Shown piece after piece: positions 50,612 to 59,883 of a stretch of DNA of 64,000 nt. Made by a program: the position numbers and the translations under genes. The notes beneath the pieces were generated by a model. The model did no database searches and had not been told where the DNA came from. It saw only the letters and a program-made list of their open reading frames with translations. The DNA is from Azospirillum agricola (GTDB taxonomy: Bacteria > Pseudomonadota > Alphaproteobacteria > Azospirillales > Azospirillaceae), in the NCBI RefSeq assembly GCF_017876095.1, contig NZ_JAGINM010000015.1, forward strand, positions 1 to 64,000. The letters run 5' to 3'. Within the stretch, counting starts at the first letter, position 1, and the number at the start of each line of letters is the position of its first letter.

Positions 50612-52386
50612 TAGCGCGGCACCAGCGGCCAGAACAGCGCGATGGCGGCGGTGCCCAGCACCACCACCATGATCGACAGCGGCAGTCCGAGCCGCCAGTA
50701 ATCGCCGAACCGGTAGCCGCCCGGCCCCATCACCAGCGTGTTGCACTGGTGCCCGATCGGGGTCAGGAAGTCGCAGCCGGCCCCGACCGCCACCGCCATC
50801 AGGAAGGCGTCGGGGCGCAGCCCGAGATGCTCGGCGAGGCTGGCGCCGATCGGCGCCATCACCAGCACGGTCGCCGCGTTGTTCAGGAAGGGGGTGACCG
50901 CCATCGCCGTCATCAGGATCAGCGCCAGCGCCCCGACCGGCGGCAGCCCCTGCGCCGCGTCCGACAGGGCGCTGGCGATCAGCTCGGTGCCGCCGGTGGT
51001 GCGCAGCGTCTCGCTGACCGGGATCAGCGCGCCCAGCAGCACCAGGATCGGCCATTCGATGGCGTCGTAGGCCTCCTTCGGCGTGACGACGCCCAGCACG
51101 GTCATGGCGACGGCGGCGCCGAAGAAGGCGATGGCGACCGGCACCGTCCCGCTGGCGACCAGCGCCACCGTGACCCCCAGCACCGCCAGCGCGATGGTCC
51201 GCTTCGGCGTGCGCCCGATGGCGAGGTCGCGCGCGGCCAGCGGCAGGCAGCCCAGCCCGGCCAGCGTGTCCGGCAATGTGGCGGCACGGCCCTGCAACAC
51301 CACGAGGTCGCCGGGCTGGAGGCGGACCCGGCGCAGGCGCTGGCGGATCGGCCGGCCCCGGCGGCTGAGCGCCAGCAGGTTGACGCCGTGGCGCTCGCGC
51401 AGCGCCACCTCCTCGATGCTGCGGCCGATCAGGGGGGAGCGCGGCTCGACCACCCCCTCGGCCACCGCCATGTCGGCCTCGTTCTCGACGCCCTCCAGCT
51501 CCTTCTCGTGCATCATGCGCAGCCCGGCGCGCTTGACCAGGTCGGCCAGCGCCTGGGTGTCGGCCTCCAGCACCAGGATGTCGTTCCCGTACAGCACCCA
51601 GTGGCCGGAGGGGACGTAGCGGCGGTGCTTCTCGCGGATGACGGCGGCGACCGTCACCTCGCCCTCGCCGAACCCCTCCAGATCGGCGACCGTCTTGCCG
51701 ACGAAGGGCGAATCGATGGGCAGCCGCGCCTCGGCCGTGTAGTCGTCGATGGAGAAGACCGGACCGGCGGCGGCGGCGCGCCCCTGCGGCAGCAGCCGGT
51801 AGCCGACCGCCAGGAAGGCCACGCCGGTGACCGCGATGACCAGCCCGACCGGGGTGAAGTCGAACATGGCGAAGGGCTCGCCGGTCATCTCGGCCCGCAC
51901 CCGCGAGACGATGATGTTGGGCGAGGTGCCGACCAGCGTCATCAGCCCGCCGAGCAGCGAGCCGAAGGCCATCGGCATCAGCAGCAGCGACACCGGCGTG
52001 CCGTTGCGCCGGGCGATCTGCAACGCGATCGGCATGAAGATCGCCAGCGCGCCGATGTTCTTGACCACCGCCGACAGCAGCGTCACCGCCCCGGTCAGCA
52101 CCACCACCTGGGCCCAGACGGTGCGCATGCGCGGCGCCAGCGGCCGCATCGCCGCCTCCACCACGCCCGATCGGCCGACCGCCGCGCTGACCACCAGCGC
52201 CGATCCGACGATGATGACGATGTCGTCGGAAAAGCCCTGGAACGCCTCCTTCGGCTTGACGATTCCGACGGCCAGCGCCGCGAGGAGAGCGATCATGGCG
52301 ACGAGGTCGTAGCGCAGCCGGTCCCAGATCAGCAGCGCGATCACCGCGCCGATGATGCCGAACGAGAACATCTGGTCGATGGTCAT
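50611..52386 (-). CDS. DASS/SLC13 sodium-anion symporter with TrkA-C domains
   Basis: 591-residue inner-membrane carrier. N- and C-terminal membrane blocks contain the family hairpins and motifs (VVKNIGALAIFMPIALQIAR, GTSPNIIVSRVRAEM, later FLNNAATVLVMAPIG). Between them, about residues 205-385, lie two TrkA-C/RCK_C-type regulatory domains (DSPFVGKTVADLEGFGEGEV and RSPLIGRSIEEVALRERHGV). Proteins of this layout carry sulphate or di/tricarboxylates; which one cannot be decided. The ATG at 52386 has a weak upstream ribosome-binding site. The gene is 57 bases downstream of the AsmA-like gene and may be co-transcribed. Confidence 0.9.
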   Translation of the reverse strand: MTIDQMFSFGIIGAVIALLIWDRLRYDLVAMIALLAALAVGIVKPKEAFQGFSDDIVIIVGSALVVSAAVGRSGVVEAAMRPLAPRMRTVWAQVVVLTGAVTLLSAVVKNIGALAIFMPIALQIARRNGTPVSLLLMPMAFGSLLGGLMTLVGTSPNIIVSRVRAEMTGEPFAMFDFTPVGLVIAVTGVAFLAVGYRLLPQGRAAAAGPVFSIDDYTAEARLPIDSPFVGKTVADLEGFGEGEVTVAAVIREKHRRYVPSGHWVLYGNDILVLEADTQALADLVKRAGLRMMHEKELEGVENEADMAVAEGVVEPRSPLIGRSIEEVALRERHGVNLLALSRRGRPIRQRLRRVRLQPGDLVVLQGRAATLPDTLAGLGCLPLAARDLAIGRTPKRTIALAVLGVTVALVASGTVPVAIAFFGAAVAMTVLGVVTPKEAYDAIEWPILVLLGALIPVSETLRTTGGTELIASALSDAAQGLPPVGALALILMTAMAVTPFLNNAATVLVMAPIGASLAEHLGLRPDAFLMAVAVGAGCDFLTPIGHQCNTLVMGPGGYRFGDYWRLGLPLSIMVVVLGTAAIALFWPLVPR

Positions 52387-52443
52387 GGAGAGGGCTTCAC
52401 GTCCTTCTTGCTTGTGGTGTCCCGCCGGGGCGCCGGGGCCGTG

Positions 52444-54453
52444 TCACCGGCCGCTGCCGGCCGGGGCCGGCTTGCGGTCGGCCGCCGAACCGCCGGAGGC
52501 CTTGTCGTTCCTGCCGGCGCCGGGCTTGCGGGCGTCGCGCACCAGTTGATCGCAGTGTGGCTGCTCGTCGCTGCCCGGGTCAAGGAAGGGCAGCACGCCC
52601 GCCAGCGGGGTCAGCAGCGCGCCGAGCGCCACCGCGGCGGCTCCCCGCGCCGCCGATTCCGTCGGATCGATGCCGATCTCGGGGTCGCCGAGCTTGCCCT
52701 GCACATGCACCGGAATGTGGGTGGCGAGGAACTGCGGCGACTTGGCGTTGCCGACCACCCGCAGATCCAGCCCCTCGTTGCGCAGGTTGATGGTGCCCTG
52801 CCCGGTCACCAGCGTCTCCGGCGTGTCGAGCACCAGCGCCTCCGTGCGGGCGATCCCCTTCTCCACCGACAGGTTGGCGACGAGGCAGGTGAAGGGCAGC
52901 GGCTGCGACCCCGACAGCACGACGCCCAGCGTCTCCAGGATGTTGGTCTTCAGCCCCTTGACCGCGAGGCTGGAGATCTTGCCGCCGTCCACCGCCGCAC
53001 CCAGCTTGCCGTCCGACGAGGCCAGCAGGTCGGCCACCGTGGTGCCGCTGCCGGCGAGCTGGAGGCGCCCCGACACCGTGCCGCCCATCTGCCCGGCGAA
53101 GGAGGTCTCGCGGAAGAAGGCCGAGAGCTGCATCTTGCGGATGTCGAGGTTGGTGCGCAGCACCGGCACCTTGCGGCTGCCGTCGACCTGCACCGTCCCG
53201 GCGATCCGCCCGCCGCCGATGCCGAGCGACAGCGGGTCGAAGCGCAGGTCGCCGGCGTCCAGCCTGATCCGCATGTCGAGGTCGTCGAGCGGCGCGAAGG
53301 GCGACTCGACCCGCTGGCCCTTCAGGCGGATGTCCATGTCGGTGTTGCGCAGCTTCTCGACGTTGACGGGGGTGGCGGGGATCACCCGGTCCTTGGCGCG
53401 GGTCGGGTAATCGCCGTTGCCGCGCGGCGAGGCGCCGACCAGGCCGGCCAGATCCTGCGCCGCCAGCCGCTTGGAGGTGAGATCGCCGGTCACCTTCGGC
53501 CGCTCGCCGGCGGTCTCCACCGCGACGCTGCCCGACAGGTCGCTCTCGCCGACCTTGCCGTGCATGCCCTCGAACGACCAGCGGGTGCCCTCGTAGCCGA
53601 GATGGCCGGAGATGCTGTAGGGCCGCGTCTTGGGCGTCGGAATCCCCAGGATCGGGAAGATCTCGGCCAGGTCGTCGCCGCGAAGGTCGACCGACAGGTC
53701 GATGCCCTGCATCTTGACCGGTTCCGCCACCGATCCCTCGATCCTGCCCCTGGTCTTGCCGACCGCCGCCTCGATCTTGATCGGGTAGGGTTCCGGGTCG
53801 TCGCGCAGGGTGAGCAGCGAGCCGCCCTCCGCCGCCAGGGTGAAGGGCTTGCCGGCGAAGCTGCCCTTGCCGTCCAGCTTCACCGTCTGGGTGTCGTTGT
53901 CGCCGGACGCGGTGTTGATGGTGTTGGCGATGTCGATGTCGCTGGTTGGATCGCGGTAGCGGATTGCGCCGTCGGCGATGGCGAGCTGGCCGATCACCGG
54001 GATGTCGCCGCGCTTGTCGGGGGTGGCCGCCTCCTTCGCGACCTCCTTGGTCGGGGTCGGCGCGAAGGTCCAGTTGTTCTCGCCCTTGTCGTTCTTCTCC
54101 AGCACCAGCTTGGGACCGTCGACGCGCAGCTCCGGCAGCTCCCAGTTGCCTTTCAGGATCGGCCAGGGCAGCAGCGTGGCATCGAGAACGCGGATGGCGA
54201 GCATGTCCTTCTCATCGCTCCACGGCGCGTTGGCGATGCGCAGCCCTTCGAGATGGATGCGGATCGGGTTGCCGAGCCGGACCTTCAGGTCGCCGTCGAT
54301 GGCGACCTCGCGGCCGAGCGCGGCGCTGGCCCGCTTGGCGACGAATCCGCGCGCGTCGTTCCAGTCGAAGAGCAGCAGGAACGCCCCGATCCCCACCACC
54401 ACGAGGCCGACCAGCCCCAGCAGCCCGTAGCCGATCCATTTCACCGCCGCCAT
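52444..54453 (-). CDS. AsmA-family protein
   Basis: 669 residues with one N-terminal membrane helix (about 5-28, IGYGLLGLVGLVVVGIGAFL) and a large periplasmic part. The start of the AsmA domain (FVAKRASAALGREVAIDGDL, then ELRVDGPKLVLEKND) and its C-terminal portion (LAGSGTTVADLLASSDGKLG) are clear. The last 45 residues are Lys/Pro/Gly-rich. AsmA/TamB-like proteins are thought to move lipids between membranes or assist outer-membrane biogenesis. It is divergent from the unknown gene at 54667. Confidence 0.88.
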   Translation of the reverse strand: MAAVKWIGYGLLGLVGLVVVGIGAFLLLFDWNDARGFVAKRASAALGREVAIDGDLKVRLGNPIRIHLEGLRIANAPWSDEKDMLAIRVLDATLLPWPILKGNWELPELRVDGPKLVLEKNDKGENNWTFAPTPTKEVAKEAATPDKRGDIPVIGQLAIADGAIRYRDPTSDIDIANTINTASGDNDTQTVKLDGKGSFAGKPFTLAAEGGSLLTLRDDPEPYPIKIEAAVGKTRGRIEGSVAEPVKMQGIDLSVDLRGDDLAEIFPILGIPTPKTRPYSISGHLGYEGTRWSFEGMHGKVGESDLSGSVAVETAGERPKVTGDLTSKRLAAQDLAGLVGASPRGNGDYPTRAKDRVIPATPVNVEKLRNTDMDIRLKGQRVESPFAPLDDLDMRIRLDAGDLRFDPLSLGIGGGRIAGTVQVDGSRKVPVLRTNLDIRKMQLSAFFRETSFAGQMGGTVSGRLQLAGSGTTVADLLASSDGKLGAAVDGGKISSLAVKGLKTNILETLGVVLSGSQPLPFTCLVANLSVEKGIARTEALVLDTPETLVTGQGTINLRNEGLDLRVVGNAKSPQFLATHIPVHVQGKLGDPEIGIDPTESAARGAAAVALGALLTPLAGVLPFLDPGSDEQPHCDQLVRDARKPGAGRNDKASGGSAADRKPAPAGSGR

Positions 54454-54666
54454 CGCCCCGCTCCTCCTCCGTCCGCAACCGCCTCGATAAGTTAACGAAG
54501 GACCGGGCGATCCGGACGGGGATGGAGCGTAGGGTTAGCCCCAAGGATCCGGCTCCTGCCCGAACGTCATAGAATTCAAGCGCGAGATAGATTGGATTTA
54601 ACGCAAAATTCAGGGTGTCGGCCCTGTAATGTCTCATCTCTTTTCCGCAGGCACGACCGGCTCCCC

Positions 54667-55770
54667 ATGCGTTCCCTCACCAATTTCGCCCCCTCGACCT
54701 TCGAGGACCGCGGCGCCGCCGTCGCCTTCACCACGCCGGTGCTGGCCCAGACCCGTGTCCGCAAGGACAGCCGCGAACAGCTCGAGGTGCTCGTCCCCAA
54801 CCTGTCGGAAGGGCGCGGCGTCTATGTGGTGCCGTGGAAGTCGCTGCCGCTGGCCTTCCCGATGACGGTCCACGACCGCATGCTGCACGATCTGATCGCC
54901 AAGGGGGAGGGCTGCTCGCCCGACGACATCCGCAAGGCGACGCTGGAGGCGGCGCGCTGCGGCCTCGCCGGCCCCGACGCGGTGGCGGCAGCGGAGGCGG
55001 CCCTGCGCGACGACGACGAGCAGCGGCTCCTCATCAACTACCAGCTCATCGTCGAGGCGCTGAAGGCGGTCGGGCTGGAATCGACGGAGATCCTGCGCGC
55101 CGGCCTCGCCTCGGCCGAAGGGCAGCGGCTGACCCGCGACCTGATGTCGAAGGCGGCGCACAGCCTGGGGCTGGAGCCGACCGAGCTGTATTCGCGCATC
55201 GCCGAGCTGGCCGCCTACGTCGAATCGATCGGGCTGGCGACCTCGCCCAAGCCGGCGCGGCTGCGCCGCCTGATGCGCGACCTCCAGGGCTTCCGCGACA
55301 GCATGACCGACTGGGCGACCGACAACGTGTCGGAGGCGGCCCCCATCGGCGGCTTCTGCGCCGAGGTGGCGGAGCACACGGTCAACCACGCCCGCACCGT
55401 GATGAAGCAGCTCGACCAGGCGGTCGCCTCCTTCGAGGTCCTGATCCGGCAATGGGACGTCAAGCGGGTCGTCGTGCGCAAGGCGGCGACGCGGCTGTCC
55501 TGGCTGCTCGACGGCTGGGAGTACCTGATCGCCCTGTGGGCCGATGCCGTCGCCAAGAGCCGGCACGAGCAGGATTTGACCGTCCACGAGATCTTCCGCG
55601 TCATTCCCCTGCTGCCCAAGAACGAGGGGCAGGGCGATCAGGCGTCGGCGGCCGACGCGCTGATGCAGAACAACCGGCGGTCCGTGCGCGCCTACGTCGA
55701 CTGGCGCAGCGGGCAGCTCGACGTCGATCTCGTCATGAGAATCGAGACGATCAAGGGAAAGGCCGCCTGA
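54667..55770 (+). CDS. Conserved hypothetical helical protein
   Basis: 367 residues, no family recognised. After a short leader come TTPVLAQTRVRKDSREQLEV and VYVVPWKSLPLAFPMTVHDR, then mostly alpha-helical sequence with conserved-looking Trp residues (LLDGWEYLIALWADAV). No signal peptide or membrane helix, so probably cytoplasmic. The ATG at 54667 is preferred over the frame beginning at 54592, which has no ribosome-binding support. It is followed after only four bases by the next gene, so the two surely form an operon and probably work together. The role is unknown. Confidence 0.75.
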   Translation: MRSLTNFAPSTFEDRGAAVAFTTPVLAQTRVRKDSREQLEVLVPNLSEGRGVYVVPWKSLPLAFPMTVHDRMLHDLIAKGEGCSPDDIRKATLEAARCGLAGPDAVAAAEAALRDDDEQRLLINYQLIVEALKAVGLESTEILRAGLASAEGQRLTRDLMSKAAHSLGLEPTELYSRIAELAAYVESIGLATSPKPARLRRLMRDLQGFRDSMTDWATDNVSEAAPIGGFCAEVAEHTVNHARTVMKQLDQAVASFEVLIRQWDVKRVVVRKAATRLSWLLDGWEYLIALWADAVAKSRHEQDLTVHEIFRVIPLLPKNEGQGDQASAADALMQNNRRSVRAYVDWRSGQLDVDLVMRIETIKGKAA

Positions 55771-55774
55771 CGCC

Positions 55775-57082
55775 ATGGAGATCCGGGATCTGCTCGCGCT
55801 GGGCGACCAGCTGCTCCACATCGACGAACCCAAGTTCCGGCAGATCGTGCAGCTGCTGGAGCAGATGGGCGACCATCCCGACATCCAGCGCACCATCGCC
55901 GTCCTCCGCCCGCGCATGGCGGAGCTGCGCATCAACCGCCGGCCGACGCTGAAGCGCCTGTTCTGCGACCCGTTCGAGGATCTGTTCGAAACCTTCGGCA
56001 AGAGCGAGCCGGCGCCCCTCAGCGTCATCGAACGCTCGCTGATGAACAGCCTGTGGTCGATGGTCGAGGCGCAGATCGGCAAGGACCGGCTGAAGGGCTA
56101 CCGCGGCGCCCTCCAGGAGGGACCGCAGCAGAAGGCCGCCACCGAGGCCTTCTGGGCGGAAACCGCCGCCGTCGTCGCCGACATCGCCGCCGAGATGCAG
56201 GCCGGGCGGGTCGCCGAGGCGTTCCGCCTGCGCGTCACCCCCGACCGGGTGCGGGCGGTCGCCGACATCGCCACCATCCTGTCCATCGCGCCGGACATCC
56301 GCGACCTGAAGGCGGTGCTGTCGCCCAAGCCGGTGACCAAGCTGCACCAGGACCATCTCGACGGCATCCAGGACATCGCCCGCCGCATCGCCCGTGGCCG
56401 GCCGGACGCGCTGAAGATCTTCATCCTGGTCGCCGCCTCGCGCCTGTCCGAACCGGCGGTGCTGCTCGGCGGGCTGTGGGACATGGATCTGGGCCGCGCC
56501 GACCGCGCCGCCCTGTTCATGGATCTGTCCGGAACGGTGATGGCGCAGATCGAGGGCCGTTCCCGCTCGCTGAAGGGGGGGCCCGGCGCGGCCCCCGACC
56601 GGCTGGCGGTGGCCGATCTGGCGGTCGATCTGGTCGCCAGCCTCGACGCCACCCGCGACGCCATGGAGCGGAGCCGCAACAAGTCCTTCGACCAGCGGCT
56701 GAAGGAGGTCCGGGGATCGGTCCACGAGATGGTGCGGACCCAGGTCTTGCAGGGCGCCGACGGCGGAATCGTCACCGCGCTCGACGGGCTGGGGGACGGA
56801 ACCGGCGACCGGGCGCAGATGGCCCAGGCCGAAAACCAGGCGCGCGCGCTGCGCAAATGTGCCACCATCGCAGACCAGCTCGGCCTGCGCGGCGAACTGA
56901 AGGCGGTGACGCAGAAGACGACGGCGACGCTGACCGACAAGGCCAGGGCGGCGCTGGGGCGCGGGCCGGCGGGGCCGGCGTCGCGGACCGGCTACACCGC
57001 CATCCGCATGATCGAGCTGATCGCCGGATCGGCGGAGGCCAACAAGGTCATGGACGAGATTCTGGGCGGCGGACGCCGTTGA
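55775..57082 (+). CDS. Conserved hypothetical helical protein
   Basis: 435 residues, no family recognised. It is almost entirely helical and charged, beginning MEIRDLLALGDQLLHIDEPK, with a central segment DHLDGIQDIARRIARGRPDA and a C-terminal Ala/Thr-rich part. No signal peptide or membrane segment. It starts four bases after its upstream neighbour, and a 43-base gap separates it from the 2H-phosphoesterase-like gene. The three may form one functional unit; nothing in the sequence names the process. Confidence 0.75.
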   Translation: MEIRDLLALGDQLLHIDEPKFRQIVQLLEQMGDHPDIQRTIAVLRPRMAELRINRRPTLKRLFCDPFEDLFETFGKSEPAPLSVIERSLMNSLWSMVEAQIGKDRLKGYRGALQEGPQQKAATEAFWAETAAVVADIAAEMQAGRVAEAFRLRVTPDRVRAVADIATILSIAPDIRDLKAVLSPKPVTKLHQDHLDGIQDIARRIARGRPDALKIFILVAASRLSEPAVLLGGLWDMDLGRADRAALFMDLSGTVMAQIEGRSRSLKGGPGAAPDRLAVADLAVDLVASLDATRDAMERSRNKSFDQRLKEVRGSVHEMVRTQVLQGADGGIVTALDGLGDGTGDRAQMAQAENQARALRKCATIADQLGLRGELKAVTQKTTATLTDKARAALGRGPAGPASRTGYTAIRMIELIAGSAEANKVMDEILGGGRR

Positions 57083-57125
57083 ACGGCAGAGGCTGAACGG
57101 AAGACACCGAGCGACAGGGGGCGGC

Positions 57126-57500
57126 ATGGCGACGGGATACACGGGATGGCAGTTGCCCGACGACGAGCGGAGCCGCCTGCTGGCGCTGTTTCCCCCACGC
57201 TACGAGCGGCTGGTCGCCGACCATGTGACGCTTGAGTTCGGTGTCCGCCCCGACCATCCGTTGCCGGCGGCGACGTCCGGCGAGGTGGTCGGCAGCGTCG
57301 ACGACGAGGCGGGCGTCCAGGCCCTGATCGTCGCCATCGACGGCAGCAGCGACCGCCCCGACGGCTCGACCCTCCACCTCACCTGGTCGCTGGCGCCGGG
57401 GCGCAAGCCGGCGGACTCCAACACCGTCATCGCCGAATTCGGCTGGCGCCCGGTGGAGCCGGTGGCGGTCCGGCTGATGCCAAGATTCTTTGGCCGCTGA
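57126..57500 (+). CDS. Small protein with 2H-phosphoesterase motifs
   Basis: 124 residues. Two short His motifs occur at the expected spacing: HVTL (His 33, Thr 35) and HLTW (His 83, Thr 85). The preceding TGWQLPDDERSRLLALFPP matches the opening of small LigT/tRNA-ligase-phosphodiesterase-like proteins. 2H enzymes hydrolyse 2',3'-cyclic phosphates or 2',5' bonds in nucleotides or RNA ends. This one is short for the superfamily, so the call rests on the motif pair. It follows the two unknown helical genes. Confidence 0.6.
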   Translation: MATGYTGWQLPDDERSRLLALFPPRYERLVADHVTLEFGVRPDHPLPAATSGEVVGSVDDEAGVQALIVAIDGSSDRPDGSTLHLTWSLAPGRKPADSNTVIAEFGWRPVEPVAVRLMPRFFGR

Positions 57501-57526
57501 GGGCGGGGCAGCCCGACTCCCCTTTC

Positions 57527-57607
57527 CGTCATGCCCGGCCTTGGGCCGGGGATCCACGCGCAAATCTCAGGTGCACTCGTGGATGACCGGGACGAGCCCG
57601 GTCATGG
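57527..57607. repeat. Interspersed palindromic repeat (GTCATGCCCGG type)
   Basis: GTCATGCCCGGCCTTGGGCC and GGGATCCACG at the left pair with CGTGGATGACCGGGAC and GAGCCCGGTCATGG at the right. This two-part palindrome is widely scattered in alphaproteobacterial intergenic regions, which is family knowledge. It lies between convergent genes and could also act as a terminator. Confidence 0.72.
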
Positions 57608-57661
57608 CATGGGTGGGAAAACGTGGGAGAGGAAACCGGCGCGGCTGCTTCCGCCCGTTGC

Positions 57662-58570
57662 CTACACGTGGTCCGACGCCGCCCCCGCCGCGGCCCCGCG
57701 CTTCAGGCTCTGCTCGCGGTGGAAGATGAACAGGCCGCTGCCGATGATCAGCGCGCCGCCCAGCGCCATCCGCAGGCTCGGCTGCGTTCCCCAGACGGCG
57801 AGGTCGAGCAGCACCGCCCACAGGATCGACACATACTGGAACGGCACGACCACCGCCGCCGGGCTGAGCTGCAATGAGCGGTTGATCATCGCGTGCCCAC
57901 CCAGCGCCGTGATGCCGAGCAGGCCGAGCAGGAAGAAGTCCAGCCAGCCCGGCGTCGTCCAGGAAAACGGCAGCGCCGCGCCGCCCAGCACCAAGCCACC
58001 CAGCGTCTGATAGGTGACCAGCGGCAGGGTGCCGGCCTCGCGCAGCAGCCGGGTGAAGATCAGGCCCGACGCGAAGATGGTGGCGCCCAGCAACGCCACC
58101 AGCGACGGCAGGAGATCGAACTGGCCGGTCGGGTTGAGGACGATGACCACCCCGGCGAAGCCGACCACCACCGCGACCCAGCGCCGCCAGCCGACCGTCT
58201 CGCCGAGGAACAGCACCGACAGCGCGGTGACGATCAGCGGCGCCGACATGTAGATGGTCATCACGTCGGCCAACGGCAGATAGGCCACCGCCCAGTAGAA
58301 GCAGGCGATGTCCAGCGTCACCAGCAGCACGCGGACCAGATGCATCGGCAGCCGCTTGACCGCGAAGACGGTGCGCACGCCCTCGCGCAGGATCATCGGC
58401 AGCAGCACCGCCGTGCCGAACAGGCTGCGGATCGCCAGCAGCATGGCGACCGGGTATTCGGTCACCAGCCACTTGCCGAGCGCGTCGTTCAGCGTGAAGA
58501 ACGTCATGCCGCCCAGCATCAGGAGGATGCCGAGGCGGCTGTCAGTGGCGGCGGCGGGGGTCGCGGTCAT
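57662..58570 (-). CDS. DMT-superfamily transporter (EamA domains)
   Basis: 302 residues, ten hydrophobic segments in two EamA repeats. The first repeat begins LGILLMLGGMTFFTLNDALG and ends GVVIVLNPTG; the second begins LVALLGATIFASGLIFTRLL. Such carriers move metabolites or export amino acids and related compounds; the substrate is unknown. It lies 47 bases downstream of the CoA-transferase and is probably the last gene of the gabD-gabT-CoA-transferase unit. Confidence 0.88.
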   Translation of the reverse strand: MTATPAAATDSRLGILLMLGGMTFFTLNDALGKWLVTEYPVAMLLAIRSLFGTAVLLPMILREGVRTVFAVKRLPMHLVRVLLVTLDIACFYWAVAYLPLADVMTIYMSAPLIVTALSVLFLGETVGWRRWVAVVVGFAGVVIVLNPTGQFDLLPSLVALLGATIFASGLIFTRLLREAGTLPLVTYQTLGGLVLGGAALPFSWTTPGWLDFFLLGLLGITALGGHAMINRSLQLSPAAVVVPFQYVSILWAVLLDLAVWGTQPSLRMALGGALIIGSGLFIFHREQSLKRGAAAGAASDHV

Positions 58571-58617
58571 GGTGGGGGCTTGGTACTTTGGAGTGAACGG
58601 GACCGCACCCTACCCGC

Positions 58618-59820
58618 TCAGACGACGCCCTTGTCGCGCAATTCCGCGATGTCCGCCGCGCTCAAACCCAGGGCCTCGCCCAGTACCGCGTCGGTGTGCT
58701 GGCCGAGCGTCGGCGGGGCGGTGTCGTGGACCAGCGGGGTCGCCGAGTAACGGATCGGGCTCGCCACCGTCGGGACGGTGCCGAGATCCGGGTGCGGCAG
58801 ATCCTGGCGGATGTTGCGGGCCTGGACGTGGGGGTCGGCGAAGACCGCCGCCAGATCGTTGATCGGGCCGCAGGGCACGCCGACCGTCTCCAGCGCGGCC
58901 AGCCAGTCGGCGCTGTCGCGGGTGCGGACGATCTCCTCCAGCAGCGGCACCAGCTCCTTGCGGTGGGCGACGCGGGCCGGGTTGGTGGCGTAGCGCTCGT
59001 CCTTCGCCAGTTCCGGCCGGCCGGCGACCTGGGCGAACTTGGCGAACTGGCCGTCGTTGCCGACCGCCAGGATGATGTGGCCGTCGCGGGTGGCGAAGGC
59101 CTGGTAGGGCACGATGTTCGGGTGCGCGTTGCCGAGCCGCTGCGGCGGCTTGCCGCCGACCAGCGCGTTCATCGCCTGGTTGGCGAGCACGGCGACCTGG
59201 ACGTCGAGCAGCGCCAGATCCACCTGCTGGCCCTCACCGGTGCGGTCGCGGTGGGCGAGACCGCCCATGATGCCGATGGTGGCGTAGAGCCCGGTGAAGA
59301 TGTCGGTCACCGCGACGCCGACCTTGACCGGGCCGGCGCCTGGCTCGCCGTCGGGCTGGCCGGTGATGCTCATCAGCCCGCCCATGCCCTGGATCATGAA
59401 GTCGTAGCCGGCGCGGTTGCGGTACGGCCCGGTCTGGCCGAAACCGGTGATCGAGCAGTAGACCAGCCGCGGGTTGATCGCCTTCAGGCTGGCGTAGTCG
59501 AGGCCGTACTTGACCAGCCCGCCGACCTTGAAGTTCTCGACGACGACGTCGGCCTCGGCCGCCAGCCGGCGGACCAGCTCCTGGCCCTCCGGGCGCTCGA
59601 AGTCGATGGTGATCGACCGCTTGCCCCGGTTGGTGGAGAGGAAATAGGCCGACTGGTCGCCGGCCCAGGGCGGCCCCCAGGCGCGGGTGTCGTCGCCGGC
59701 GCCTGGCCGCTCCACCTTGATCACGTCGGCGCCGAGATCGGCCAGCGTCTGCGCCGCCCAGGGGCCGGCCAGCACGCGCGACAGCTCAAGCACCTTGATG
59801 TGCGACAAGGGTCCGGCCAA
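58618..59820 (-). CDS. CaiB/BaiF-family CoA-transferase
   Basis: Class III CoA-transferase of 400 residues, which moves CoA from one acyl-CoA to an acid through an aspartyl-CoA intermediate. The family opening VLELSRVLAGPWAAQTLADL, the STNRGKRSITIDF segment and the nucleophile region KVGVAVTDIFTGLYA (Asp 173) are all present. The close link to gabT and gabD suggests a dicarboxylate such as glutarate or succinate as acceptor, as in the 5-aminovalerate route of lysine breakdown. That is inference. A hairpin separates it from gabT. Confidence 0.92.
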   Translation of the reverse strand: MAGPLSHIKVLELSRVLAGPWAAQTLADLGADVIKVERPGAGDDTRAWGPPWAGDQSAYFLSTNRGKRSITIDFERPEGQELVRRLAAEADVVVENFKVGGLVKYGLDYASLKAINPRLVYCSITGFGQTGPYRNRAGYDFMIQGMGGLMSITGQPDGEPGAGPVKVGVAVTDIFTGLYATIGIMGGLAHRDRTGEGQQVDLALLDVQVAVLANQAMNALVGGKPPQRLGNAHPNIVPYQAFATRDGHIILAVGNDGQFAKFAQVAGRPELAKDERYATNPARVAHRKELVPLLEEIVRTRDSADWLAALETVGVPCGPINDLAAVFADPHVQARNIRQDLPHPDLGTVPTVASPIRYSATPLVHDTAPPTLGQHTDAVLGEALGLSAADIAELRDKGVV

Positions 59821-59847
59821 CTCCTGCTCCTTCCGTTCGTTCGTCTT

Positions 59848-59876
59848 CCCCCTCCCCCGCTGGGCGGGGGAGGGGG
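59848..59876. terminator. GC-rich hairpin between gabT and the CoA-transferase gene
   Basis: Perfect 13-base arms (CCCCCTCCCCCGC and complement) with a three-base loop in the 63-base gap. It may attenuate read-through from gabT into the CoA-transferase gene or protect the upstream mRNA. Confidence 0.55.
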
Positions 59877-59883
59877 ATCAGGC

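Noticed and set aside
50557..54495. A 1,312-codon plus-strand open frame opposite the DASS and AsmA genes
   Set aside because: Antisense shadow; both minus-strand genes have clear domains and starts, and this frame has none.
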